The notes under the pieces are model-generated. The model was given only the letters and a program-made list of their open reading frames with translations. It had not been told where the DNA came from and did no database searches. From Hyperoplus lanceolatus (Eukaryota > Chordata > Actinopteri > Uranoscopiformes > Ammodytidae), in assembly GCA_026929865.2 (NCBI GenBank), contig CM049410.1, forward strand, positions 4,906,501 through 4,970,500: a stretch of 64,000 bases of DNA, given 5' to 3'. Both the position numbers and the translations under genes were made by a program. This document shows, piece by piece, positions 18,384 through 30,195 of this stretch; positions within the stretch are counted from its first letter, which is position 1, and every line of letters begins with the position of its first letter.

Positions 18384-21300
18384 TCACAAGCAGCTGTCCT
18401 TCATGACACCAGGAGTCTCCAGTGCGTTCTTTCTATGAGCAACAGCTTCCAAGATCTTCTTCCTGGGTCCCAGCTGGATGCGAATGCCTTTGAGGTCTTC
18501 ATCAGAGCAAAGCAGGAGCGCCTCCAGGTCCAGGTGCTCTTTGCTGAATGCCGGGATAAACTCTGGCAAGGAGATGGCGGACAAGAAGGCCTCCAAAGGA
18601 GAGGTTTCCTCATCTTCGTCATCGTCCAGTCCCAGGTCTTCCTGCTCCCAGGGCAGATCAGCGTCACCGTTCCCCTCAAAGCCAGAGGCATCTCCCTCCA
18701 CCTCAAACAACTCGTTCTGAACCAGGAAGCCGAGGCTTTCATCGTTGCCCCTCGGGAGGTCTTCTGAATCCAGCCCCATCTTCTTCATGAAGATCAGACC
18801 TCCGAGGCCGGGCCGGTTGAAGATTGACTGTTGGAATTGGCCTGGTTCTTCATCATCATCTTCAAACCCCGTGGTTGGTTCTTCTTCTTCAAACATGCTC
18901 TCATCCTTCTCAGCGAAGACACCAAGGAACTCTGGCTTCTCGGATGCTCCGCTGTCCTGCTTGAGGAAAATAACATTCCCACCCCCTCCGGATCCCTGCG
19001 CTGGGCCTTTATCTTTCTTCCCGAGCCTTTGGAGGGTGCCTTTCAACCTGGCTGTGAGGGAGCCGGATTTATCGGCAGCAATAAGCTTGGAGTACTGCTC
19101 ATTGACGCCGGTCACGGTGCCGCCATTTGACAAAGCTGACCCCATACTGGCCTCTGAAACAGGCCCAGTATTGCCTCCTCCACGGTGCATTTTATCCATC
19201 TTGTTCTGGTGTTTCTTCTTCACCTTCTCACAGAGTTGCATACGCTTCTGTGCCACTTTGTCGGCCTCTTTCTTCAGGATGGCGACCCTCTTGGGGTTTT
19301 GGTTGGTCTGCTGTGCGGCAGCAGCGTCAAGGAAGCGCACGCAGTCCATGCGGTCGCGAGAAGCAGCGACATCCATAGCTGTGTGGAGGTCATTGTCTTT
19401 GGCAAAGAGGTTGGCACCGAAGTTGACCAGAAAGCTGACGATGTGCATGTGGCCGTTAGCTGCAGCGACGTGCAACGGTGTGTTTCCCCAGATGTCACTC
19501 TTGTTGGGGTCTCCACTGCACAACACAGAAGAAAGAAAGACTTGTTTATTATAAAGAATAATAGGCAATTCTGTTTTTTTTGTTTTCTATCACTGATTGA
19601 GACCATGTGATAATGCTTCAGGAGAATGTCTTTGAGAAAGTCCTAAAGACGAAAACATATTTTGCTGGATCAGATATTAATCTGAGTAACATAACATAAT
19701 ATGTTATTTATTTGTTTGATTTGATGTGTTCATGGATCTTCCAAACAAACCAGTTCTAGGGACAACATGATAAAGTCCTGATATCTTAAATTAAAGATGG
19801 ATAATTCACACATCACATCTTGTTTGTGTCATTCAAACAAAAACTCAAATGTAAAAAACAAAAATGTGCTGTATAACAGGGGTGGGGGAAAAGTTCAACC
19901 GCAATTAAAACACGCAAAGTGTAATTTTTAAGCTATTTGTGGGAAATTTCAAAAGATATATTGTGTTTGTTAATGAACCAAGGAGGGCTGTTATGTGGGT
20001 ATTATTTGGACAGAGCCCGGGTAACTGTCCTCCCCCCCCCCAGTTTCCATTCCACACGCTAAGCTAAGCAGAATGAACTAGCTTGCTACATATCTTCGTC
20101 AGAAAAGCCTTCATAATTGATTCTGTTTACATTGTACTGATTGTCCTCTGTCACTGTATGGGAGGAAACTGAAAATTCAATAATATTGATTTAAAAAAAA
20201 AAACCTTAATCAATCTTCTGATCCAAGTTTCCTAAAATGTCAAACTTCTCCTTTTTAAATGAGAGTTAGGAATGAAATGGCTGCAACAATTGGTAAACTA
20301 TTAAGATGTAAAGTCCTCCTGTTTTGTGTTTTATTGTCACGGCCATAAAAGTCCTGATTGCTGTATCCCTGCAACACCTCCTCATAAATCCCAGCTCTGA
20401 GTGACTAAAGCGGGAAATGCTTCAGTTAAGTCTGTCCATGTAGGTGAAACATACACTATATACGCCCAACTTAATATCCTCCAAACATATTTTCTGAACC
20501 TTGGCGGAATACTGTGTTTGATTCTGTCTTTTGTGTTGTGTTGAATGAATGATGGAGGTGGTGCTGAGTGGCAGATAAAGGGATCTTTTGTTTCCTTGGA
20601 TGTCTTTGGCTGATTAAACATTTGGCTCGGCTCACGGGAGACAGCAGTCTCAGTGAAAGTTTTAGCTCGTTATATTACAATTAACCACATGTGAATCCCA
20701 ACAATCCCAAGGGCTGTTCCTCAAAACCCATTTGAATTATTTCATAACTGATACCCAGAATGAAAATGTATAAAACACTTTCTTTTTTACAGCCATACAA
20801 TCCATTGGGCAATATGTTAACCTTTTTTCTCTGTGAACTCTTTCGGTGTCTGTTTCTACTAAAGATTTCTAGTTAAAGACCGACTTCACCAGTTGGAATA
20901 TGAAGGTGTATTGAACTCGGAGTTCCTATCTAGCATAAATGTGCAAAAAATAAATAAATCGGATCATCCTAGCCTGAGAAAAGGCAAAAAGAGTGTTTTA
21001 TGGACTCACTGTCTAACCCTACAGTTTCCTTCTTGTGACATCACAGTAAGGGTTAGGATTAACAGGACAGCTGGGCCAAGGGAAGACTAAGGGAAGACTG
21101 AGGGAAGAAAAACCTCATTCATTATATTATAATAGTGATTTTATAATGATAGAACGCCTGTTCTGTATGGGTGAAGTATTCCTTTAAGTTCAACCTTGAA
21201 GGCATCATACGTCAAATGTTACAGTAGAATTTGCATTCAGATTTGTTGCATTTCTTTCTTGGTTCAACAACATGGTCAAACTGATCTCAGGCATGGCTAT

Positions 21301-21503
21301 CACTCAATCTCGCTATATTATAGGAAGAGGACTGGTGCTTACTCTCTGCTGCATATGAGCTGAAGAGCATCGATGTGTCCGTGGAAAGCAGCCAATAAGG
21401 TGGGGGTCATGCCATCCTCGTCGGCAGTGTTCAGGTCCTTCCTCACAGCTTCCTTCAACAGGTCCAGGTTTCCATCGATGGCCGCTTTGTGGTACCGAGA
21501 CAT
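18384..21503 (-). CDS. anks4b: anks4b, ankyrin repeat and SAM domain protein 4B (430 aa)
   Basis: Scaffold (Harmonin-binding protein) that in mammals links protocadherins and myosin-7B in the intermicrovillar adhesion complex of intestinal brush borders. Two coding exons: 21343-21503 ([19 protein letters not shown]) and 18384-19515; 161 + 1,132 nt, phases agree. Ankyrin repeats occupy residues ~5-125 ([37 protein letters not shown]). A central low-complexity linker contains the ANKS4B-like [19 protein letters not shown] domain lies at ~345-415 ([35 protein letters not shown]). The C-terminus DSCL is a class I PDZ-binding motif, equivalent to DTSL in human. The paralogue USH1G (SANS) is the alternative, but the linker and length fit ANKS4B better. 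An AATAAA lies ~265 bases downstream. Confidence 0.93.
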
Positions 21504-22079
21504 GTCTGAAAAAGAACAACAGAAGTGGTCCAAATCAAATGTGCCACTTTCTTCTTCTCACTTCTTTTCCCTGTCTCTCTCCTTCTCTTCCCGTCAGAGG
21601 CACTGACTGAGGCGACCCGAGCAAACAATGTGATCACTGGGCGGAAACATGTCAGCAGCAGCAGCTCAGACCCATAAAACAAAAGCAAAGTCCAGCTCAT
21701 GTGGTCAACACCCTGCTCCAGATCATCGTTGACAACTTTAATATTATGTGGTTGGGTCACACCATTTTGAGGCATTTTCTTTTCTCTTTTAACAAAAATA
21801 ATATTGCCTACACATCAGTCAGTATTTTGGATAAAGCAGTCTATACAGAGTTAAATCAAATAAAAATACAAACAGCAGCAGAGCACATGAATAGAGCAGT
21901 TAAGTATCTTCCAACAATGTCAAAAATTCTAAAGTATTGGACTTTAAAAAAAAGTTTTTTTGTCGTGAAGTTAATTACTCAACAGATTGAGATTTAACAT
22001 GAACAAAACAATCACATTGTGAAATAAGATTCAGTATTGGATGTTAATACTATATCATTCTCATTACAGGCTTACTTTT

Positions 22080-22610
22080 AAGACCCATGTGGAACACCTA
22101 CAGTATCTACCAAACTAAGGGTCAAAAATTGATTTTTGTATTGAAACAAAAAGTGTTTTTCTGTGTTGTTTGTTTATTAGGCTATACTGCAGAAACTGCC
22201 TCAGTACCTATGCTCTCTGCTCACTCTTAAAAATGGTATTTACAATGTCAGGTCAAAGGAGATCTTAACATCAGCTGAACCTCCTATTCACACATCATTT
22301 GGAAAAAAACTAGGTTCAATTACTGTGCTGCATTCAAAAAGAATAAACTACAAAAGCATATGAAGTTAGGCTCTCTTATTTCACTTGAACATTTCAAAGT
22401 GTTGCTCGTATGTATTTATAGTCACACTTATCATTGCTTTGTTTAGTTGATGTAAAATGTCTGTCTGAAGTAGTGTGTGTCAATTGTGTGTGTATTGATT
22501 GTATGCATTCCTTTTTTATCTTGTATTGTACACAGGTCTCTCTTGAATAAGAGATCTTGATCTCAATAGGACCACTTGTTTAAATAATGGATTAAATAAA
22601 CTAAACATGT
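22080..22610 (+). mobile_element. LINE 3' end
   Basis: The stretch ends with acaggtctctcttgaataag, agatcttgatctcaatagga and then a ttaaataa-type tail, a common teleost LINE terminus. The upstream part is degenerate, with no intact frame. Confidence 0.5.
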
Positions 22611-22689
22611 GTATCCATCAATATTAGTCCACCAAATGTAATACATAATACATTTGATACTTTAAGTACACTACTATTGTTGATACTAT

Positions 22690-23420
22690 TTATAGTGGGA
22701 AATAAGGGAGATGCCAGCCACCCTTCTCAGTAGGGCGTCTGGCATCTCCCTAAGAGATAAGGTAAGGACCTGAGTCACCTGGGAGAGTCAGAGTAGAGCT
22801 GTTGCTCCTTTGCTGGAAAGGATCCAGTAGAGATAAGGATGCCTCCCTGGAAGTCTTCCAGCAGGTCCAGCTGGGAGGAGGTGTAGTAGCCGAATGTTCC
22901 CCATGGCTTGACCAAGGCACAAGACAAAGGACTTCAGGCTGGACTCTTTAAATCAGTGTTCCAAGTTTATTGCAGGAGTTTCCAGAAGACATACAGAGGA
23001 CTTGGTAGCATTGAAGCAGCAGGCTGAGAGCCGCATGGCACCTCTCGATTAGTTACAGAACAGTGTCTTATATTCTCATGTGTGGGGGGGTATCAAGTGT
23101 ATAATTATCTACAAATAGACAGATACTATAGTCCTTCTAGGGGTGCTCTCATTCTCCCCCAGTGACCCCAACCTTTAAGACATACACGGTCAGCAAACTC
23201 TTGATGAATAGAGGCGATTCAAATCCACCACACCTCTTGAAAGACCCAGGACTAGGCTGAGAGATTATTATCCACATCCATCTGGGAACACCTCAGGATC
23301 CCCCACTCAGACCTGTTCCATGTGACCCGGGCAATGGGAAGTTTGGGGTCCCTTGCCGGATCTGTTTCCACTGCAACCGACCCTGGAAAGGCAGTTGACG
23401 ACATCATTAAGAAAAACTAT
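22690..23420. mobile_element. Composite retroelement remnant
   Basis: Around 22,700-22,755 there is a short hairpin (gggagatgccagccaccctt and ggcatctccc). Around 23,275-23,400 the sequence gggaacacctcaggatcccc and gggaagtttggggtcccttg resembles a well-known vertebrate LINE 3' region. The middle part may be an LTR remnant. No intact frame; class uncertain. Confidence 0.4.
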
Positions 23421-23429
23421 ATAAAAATA

Positions 23430-23541
23430 GCATTCTTTGCACTGATGGTCTCGTTTGCTGTTGCATGTCATTTATGATCATCAGAGAAAAAAATAGACTG
23501 TTTCAGAAATATTTAAAAGTTACTCGTAGCACCTTTAATGA
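23430..23541. mobile_element. Remnant of the TTAA MITE family
   Basis: ttctttgcactgatggtctc followed by gtttgctgtt and a right end gttactcgtagcacctttaa match 8,645-8,741 of the MITE in the KLHL intron. Only the right end is present. Confidence 0.6.
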
Positions 23542-24031
23542 TGGCTATATATCTGACCAACACACTTTTGTATGTACAAATGATTCCATCAATTGATTAT
23601 TATTAAGGCAGAAAAAGCTATTTTTGAGTAAAAGTAAATAAATAAAAATCTTGCTCCAAAAAGTTATATATTTTTAATGTATTTCTATCTATCCTCCAGT
23701 CCAGTAGGTGACGTAGATGTGTTGTTGTGGCTCGGCCAAACGTCAACAGAAGACGAAGAAGAAAAGGAAGGAGCAGCATCGAAGAAGTTGTCAAGCCGGC
23801 TCAGCCAATGAATGAGGACTGGGAGTAAACATTAATCGACAGTTTTCTCCATGGTTTTCTCTCTACTTTGCTCTCTCTTCCTTGCTGCCTCAGGACTTGT
23901 AAACATCATGCAGTCGTAGTTGTGATTTCCCCTAAACAGTTCCGCAGCTAGAAAAACCAAAGCGGCCCTTTAGCCTACCTCCTATCTCTGTGTTTAGTCT
24001 GTGCGGTTTGGACCGGGGAGACGCTGCAGAG

Positions 24032-27000
24032 ATGTCCGACAACGGCGGCTTGGCTGTCGGCCTCCTCTCCTACGAGACGCTGGTTCATGCTGTGGCAGGT
24101 GCAATGGTGAGCACAGAAAAAATTGGTGCCAACACGGCCAAGTGTGCATACTTTGGTTATTCGGGGAAAAGGGCTCCATAACGTTTTCCTTTCTTCAATT
24201 AGTTTTGTATACTGTAGTTTTGTCAGTTACATCACAATGCTTCGTGTTTCAGGGGAGTGTGACAGCTATGACGGTGTTCTTCCCTTTGGACACGGCCAAA
24301 AGCAGACTGCAGGGTGAGTTTGAGGTCTTATCATCCCGGGCAGAGATTAGTTGATAGTAGCACAACTCCAAACACAGTTGAGCGAGTTCAGACGGTGAAG
24401 GTTTATTTCATCATGGAGGAACTATAAGTGCATCCCAGAGGTGTAAAGAAGACCTCGTCCTCCTGAGCCAATTGCTGCCGACACTTAAAACCCTCAATCT
24501 GTTTGGAGGGACTTCTATTGATTTAAATATGTTTTAATCTTGTGAAACAGTCTCTGAAATTCAGTGCATAAAAGTTAACGTATTTACTTTACTTAAAGTC
24601 AAAGTCAAAATTATTTCTATAGCACATTTAATATATATGTTTACATATAAGCCTACTTACTTCACACTTTCTTGAGATCCTTTAGAGCCCCTCAATATTA
24701 ATGTAAACCTCAAATCCAATCCAAGATATCCCTCAAGTACTGCACCAAAGCACACTTTTGAGGTGTTTTTATTATATAGTTTCCATGTTCTGCTACTTTA
24801 CTCCACCACATCCACTACGTTTTCCTAATTGCACCAGTCAAGTGTTCCACATTAATGCAGTAGTAATGAATGATAATATCATATACACATGACTCTGAAA
24901 TGGTCAATTCTGTATAATGAGAACTTTTGCCTGTTTTTTCAGTGGATGAGAAGCGAAAGGCTACCGCTACCCCCGTCATCCTGGCTGAGATAGCAAAGGA
25001 GGAAGGCTTGTAAGTATAGTTTAGTGTTGCACTATCACTTCACTATAATTGGGATAAAACGACAAAGTTATGCCTTGTCTTGTTTCTAAATTCAAGCTTC
25101 TTAGTTTGATTACTAATAAGTTGATCGACAGCAAATCAATTGACAATTCTCCTGAATGATTAATCGTAATAATCTGATAAAAGATGTATACTGTATATTT
25201 ATATTATACTGTATATAAAATCAATAAATAATGAAAATAATTGGTAGCTGCAGCAGTGATCTTAACTATGAGTGGCTCACATGACCGAACACTCACCATT
25301 CAATTGACTGTCTCCACCACTTGTCCCAGTCTGTCTCTGTACAGAGGCTGGTTACCGGTCATCTCCAGCCTCTGCTGCTCCAACTTCGTCTACTTCTACA
25401 CCTTCAACACGCTGAAGCGGCTGACTCCCTCTGCTCCAGGCCAGTCACGACTGGGCAAAGACCTGCTAATGGGGATCGTATCAGGTAAGCACACGTCAGT
25501 CAGGGTTATTCACCAAAACTCACTATGCTGATCAAACTACATGTACAACCATTTTGAATGTGTTTCCTTTATCTTAAAACCTTTGCAAAAAAAAAATCAA
25601 TCTGTATTTTTTGTTATGTCTGTAACTAAATATGTATTTAAAGCTGGGGTGGAGAATTTGGGGAGAAAATAGCAGTTGGGATAGAGATTTTAATCCAAAT
25701 ACCTCAACCGCTCCACTTGTTCTCTTTGGTCCCTCCCCTATGGTCCCTCCCTGACACGCTCTACACCAACAACGTCGGTGCCAAAGTGAATGGACAGTCC
25801 CAACAGCCAATAAGAACAGAGCATTTATGTGTTAAATGCAGATTTATTTTTATTTTTATTTATTTTTAGAATAGGAGCCTCGCTCTAATTAGTCAAAGTG
25901 TGATCATGTTAATTTTGACCAATCAGAAATCACATACCCCAGCTTTAAATGTTGAACAAGAATTCCTTAACTGAAAAAAAAGATTAAATTGCTCACAGCA
26001 GAGATTGCCTGTTACTTTTCCGTTGATGGACTTTTCTATTCAGAACTAGTTCACGTCCATCTTTGCCTGCTCACAGTCTTCAACAGTATTACTACTAGCA
26101 CCTGTAGATCAGTGGCATAATGTGAAACCTTTAGCCCAGATGGCCGCTCATAAAACAGGTGATCCAAAGAGCTACTAGAGGTCAATCACTCAAAGCAAAC
26201 AAAGCTAACGATCTGTTGTTGTCCGTGTAGGGGTGGTGAACGTGCTCCTGACCACTCCCATGTGGGTCGTCAACACTCGACTAAAGCTGCAGGGGGTGAA
26301 GTTCAGAAACGAAGACCTTCACCAGACCCACTACAGGGGCATTTTTGGTATGTGATGCACACATTCAAATATATGTATCTGTATTAGAATTCAACAGTTC
26401 CGAAATGTTTTGTTGTTGTTACTGTCCCAGTTGTGTGAGTCTCTGTTGTGTTTGGGCTTTCCCTCTCAGATGCTTTCTCACAGATCATAGCCAACGAGGG
26501 AGTGGGAACTCTGTGGAACGGCACTCTGCCCTCCCTCATCCTGGTCCTCAACCCGGCCGTACAGTTCATGTTTTATGAAGGCTTGAAGAGAAGGGCAGGG
26601 ACAGGGGGGAAGAAGGTGAGAGGACACAACAACACTAGATTCTACCAATCAAAGCTGCATTCATCTCTCTGCTCTGTGTCCTTTTCCCACTCGGTGGAAT
26701 CATCGTTTCTTAAATGTGGTTCGAAAAACAAAGCACAGTGGAAAATCAAAACAGAGTCTACAGCCACGCTAGCAGCCCTGCTTAGGAAAAGTTAAGATTT
26801 TGAGCTAATTGAATGCTAACATGCGCACAGTAACAATGCTAATATGCTGATGTCTGGAAGGTTAAAGGTTTACCATGTTCTTAGTTTATGTTAGCTTGCT
26901 CACATTTGCTAATTAGCATTATACACATAGTAACATTTAACATAAGATTTGCAGGTATTTGTTAGATTAGGTTAGAGCGAAGTCGAAGTTGCTTGGATTT

Positions 27001-28086
27001 ATCCTCTGGTGACCATGAATAGATCAAAAAAAAAAACAGCCGGCCAACCAGCAGACACACATTGGCATCCCTAGAGTGATGCTGGTTTATATTATGCCTG
27101 TAATGACTACGCTAGTAATGAAGGCCAAATCATATCTGTAGGAAAACTTTCATTCAATAAAACAAAGTCATCTTATATTGTAACACTTGGTGAAGACACT
27201 GGCTATGAGTGGGTTCAATCTTTGTCTCCCACCACAGATATCCTCAGCAGAGATCTTTCTAATCGGAGCCATGGCCAAGGCCATTGCTACCACCGCAACA
27301 TATCCTCTCATGACAGTCCAGGCCATCCTGAGGGTAAATACTATGTTACATAACACAACCACTTTGTTTGCTTCTCTAAGATGTCCCACACATAAGACAC
27401 TGTTCAAGCATAAGCCTGGTAATATATTTTATTGTCAACAACTCTCATAAAACCCTGAAGGACAATTAATTGATTAAAGAACTTTCTGTGTAGCTTAACC
27501 CTGATGCTCCTTCTTTATTTTTTTTTGCTTTAAAAATCCACCGTTGTGCAAAAAAAAAATTCTTATAAACACATAAGTGATCCACACTAACAAAGACACC
27601 ACATGTCTCTACAAACAGCTGTTACATTTAAATTCCAAAGTTTAATAACAGTTCTAAAATGGTATTCACAATGAGTAAACAATAATCAAATGTCAAGAAA
27701 CTAACTATAAAGATAAGCTGCTTCATATATTTTTTTTTCATCAGTTCGGCCAGTACAAAGGTGACGGCAAGGGCGGTTTGATGGGAAGCCTGTCCAACAT
27801 TTTCTCCCTGCTCATGGACCGAATCAAGTGAGTGCAGCTAGCTACGAACACAAACACATTCGCCAACACACTGAGCGTACCAGTGAGCATGTTATAATGA
27901 ATGGTCTTTATATTATACACATTCCCTTTATATTCCAGGAGGTCTGGAGTGTTTGGTTTGTACAAAGGCCTGGAGGCCAAGCTGCTGCAGACTGTACTGA
28001 CGGCCGCCCTCATGTTCGTGGTGTACGAGAAGATCACTGCTGCTACCTTCAAAGTCATGGGCCTGAACCAGAAACTGAAGCAGTAA
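24032..28086 (+). CDS. slc25a17: slc25a17, peroxisomal membrane carrier PMP34 (315 aa)
   Basis: Mitochondrial-carrier-family protein of the peroxisomal membrane that exchanges CoA, FAD, NAD and related nucleotides. Exons: 24032-24106, 24253-24313, 24943-25009, 25330-25484, 26231-26347, 26470-26615, 27238-27333, 27745-27827, 27939-28086; 948 nt, all phases agree. The three carrier signatures are visible: [22 protein letters not shown] and [12 protein letters not shown]. Six membrane helices are expected; [19 protein letters not shown] and [18 protein letters not shown] match human PMP34 closely. Length is near the human 307 aa; the extra residues are N-terminal ([19 protein letters not shown]). 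The 5' flank lies at about 23,700-24,031 and candidate AATAAA signals at 28,424 and 28,567. Confidence 0.96.
25638..25948. mobile_element. Short TTAA-flanked MITE, ~300 bp
   Basis: TTAA at 25,638-25,641 and 25,945-25,948 flanks an element beginning agctggggt and ending acccc-agct, the inverted complement, giving a ~9-bp terminal inverted repeat. No coding capacity. Lies in the slc25a17 intron between 25,484 and 26,231. Fits piggyBac or Kolobok target choice. Confidence 0.65.
26800..27010. repeat. Dispersed teleost repeat rich in gctaacatgc / tttgctaatt
   Basis: The wording gaatgctaacatgcgcacag, gctcacatttgctaattagc and gcaggtatttgtta is typical of a high-copy fish repeat. A relative occurs at 62,620-62,990 in this window. 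No coding potential. Confidence 0.45.
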
Positions 28087-30195
28087 TCACACACCCACTC
28101 TAACACAGCACTGTATCAGTACACTCCTCTTCAGTAGGCTTTATCAATGCCTACTACTGATGATATCGCAATGCCAGCAATTTATTCCGTTACTTACAGG
28201 TTTTAATAAGAGCTGGGATGGCTGTCTCTTAGTGCCACAGTTCCCCACACTTACCACAGTCACAGCTGGTTCTAATAACATAGAATACCATGTATTTCAT
28301 TACCTTTTAACAGGGTCCATTGGTGCAGACTGACCTTGATTTCCACTGGTGAATCAAAGACGAAAAAAGAAAACAGTTGGCTTGGCTCTGTCCAAAGGTA
28401 ACAAAACAACTCTAAAGCTCAATAATAAACACAACATATATTATTATTATTTTAAATTATTATATACAAGTACAGAATCTGAAGTCTATAAATATGTAGG
28501 ATTTGAAGCAACTATTTAAATTTTTTGGAACCATTATTTCTTGACATCCAGGGTTGACTCCAGTAAAATAAAACTGTGATTTGTAATTTTTTTAATTCGA
28601 TATGAGGTGTTTGTTAGTGAGATTTACTTATGCGGGTAGGCAAACGTGTTACCTTTGGCCAAAACCCTGCCAGCTGAAGCATCTCTGGAATATCGGCAAG
28701 GATTGCAGATAAATTTATTCCCCAAAATGTCAAACTTTTCCTCTAACACCTGGGGGTTTGCTGCAATTGACCCAATAACGATAAGGTAGGCTACCTACTT
28801 TGGTATTGCTGCAGCCTTAGCAAATGGACCACTCTTCACATTCTCTTGTCTTAACTGGGAATGTATCTGACATTGATGTTGTGCAAGATAGAAAAACCTC
28901 ACAAAGCCAGATTTTATTTTATGTGGTGACTCAAAGATAACAATTACTGCACAAAACACATTAGCAGCAATACAATAATGCTGAAATGGAGACAGGAGGC
29001 TCCAATTCAAACGTATAGATTTGTGTGTACCTTTTGAACTAACACATCTACCTTGAAACGTTTTGATTTTAACAATGATGTATTAAATGAATTTAGTTTA
29101 AAAGTGTATAAGTACTCAAAGCTCCAGTTTGGGAGTAAAAGTTACATGTACATTGACTGCAGTAGGTGTGAAGTGCCTCTAAATATTATCACAAAAGGAC
29201 AATGCTGGTATGAATGGATATATGACTGTTGATTGATGATTTACACAAACTCATGATGCACTTAACTGTCTACTGTCTGTATGAAAATGTTGTCATTGTC
29301 TTTACAGTATTTTTTTCTTTCTCCGATTGAGTGAAAGGAAGTTTGTGCTGCCTTTTTAAACCATTTCAGAGTTTATTTGATCTGTTGAATGTGAGTTATC
29401 ATTACAAGAGGTTATGCTCTCAATATTACCATTTAGCAACACATTGTTCTATCTGTGAGTGGTGTAGCCTTAAGGATACACTCTGTTGGACCAAAAATAT
29501 CATAATAATTGAACATTTTTTATTTGAGCGCCTCTATTTTTGAGTGAGCTCAGTTGTGACGTCTGAACAAAGATGTCCCTAGGTCAGGTGAGGCAGGAGC
29601 TCCACATGATCTTTATTAAATAAAGAACTGATGAATGTGATATAACAACAAAGGCCATGACCCATTTGGACATTAAACCCTTTTGTAGACTTAAACATAG
29701 GTATATTACTGCCTTCTTATTCACTGTTTGACCTTTTTCTCTCTCAATGACAGGTGACATTACTGAAATGTTTTGTCTTATCTGCTTACATGAAACTATT
29801 GTGTAACTGCAATTCTTACTTGAAGTCATCTCTTAACTTACAGCAAAATACTTGCGTCAATGTTTTTGTCATTGTTTACTAAGCTTTTCAATTACCAACA
29901 GTTTTTTTTGGGTTTAAATTATTGTTATAACCAAGAAATATTAAAGCTTGAGAAACAATAACGACATCAGTGATTTACTGTTTTTTTTATTTAATGTCAA
30001 CGCATGCAAGATGAAAAAACACGGTGCTTTTCTTGCAGCTGAACCAATAAAAGAGTTTAAAAAAAAATTGCTAAAGAGGATCAGTGACAAATAGACAGCT
30101 AAAAAGTGAAACTATACACATTCAATTCAATCCCAATGTAATTAGGTAAACAATCCTCCATTGGAGGTCGGATTTATCAGTCGCTCTGTTGTTAA
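28087..30195. other. Convergent intergenic: slc25a17 3' UTR and dxo 3' UTR
   Basis: slc25a17 probably ends at one of the AATAAA signals at 28,424 or 28,567. A minus-strand AATAAA (plus tttatt at 29,986-29,991) lies ~205 bases past the dxo stop. Fragments at 28,370-28,400 and 28,640-28,750 (ggcttggctctgtccaaagg, aaatgtcaaacttttcctc) belong to a dispersed repeat also seen near 20,000-20,260 and 60,240-60,440. No gene was seen. Confidence 0.6.

Larger units (their letters stand above)
21504..24031. other. Intergenic between anks4b and slc25a17 (divergent genes)
   Basis: Holds a plus-strand LINE 3' end (about 22,080-22,610), a composite repeat (22,690-23,420), a MITE remnant (23,430-23,541) and the slc25a17 5' flank (about 23,700-24,031). 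No coding exon was recognised. Confidence 0.6.

Noticed and set aside
18745-19554. Long (269-codon) plus-strand open frame
   Set aside because: Antisense shadow of the anks4b second exon, which has clear ankyrin and SAM homology on the minus strand.
22699-22755. Possible structured RNA (gggagatgcc...ggcatctccc stem)
   Set aside because: A single short stem in a repeat-derived stretch; no conserved RNA family features were recognised.
26231-26347. A second carrier gene beginning at this exon
   Set aside because: The phase and carrier-repeat order show that it is exon 5 of slc25a17.
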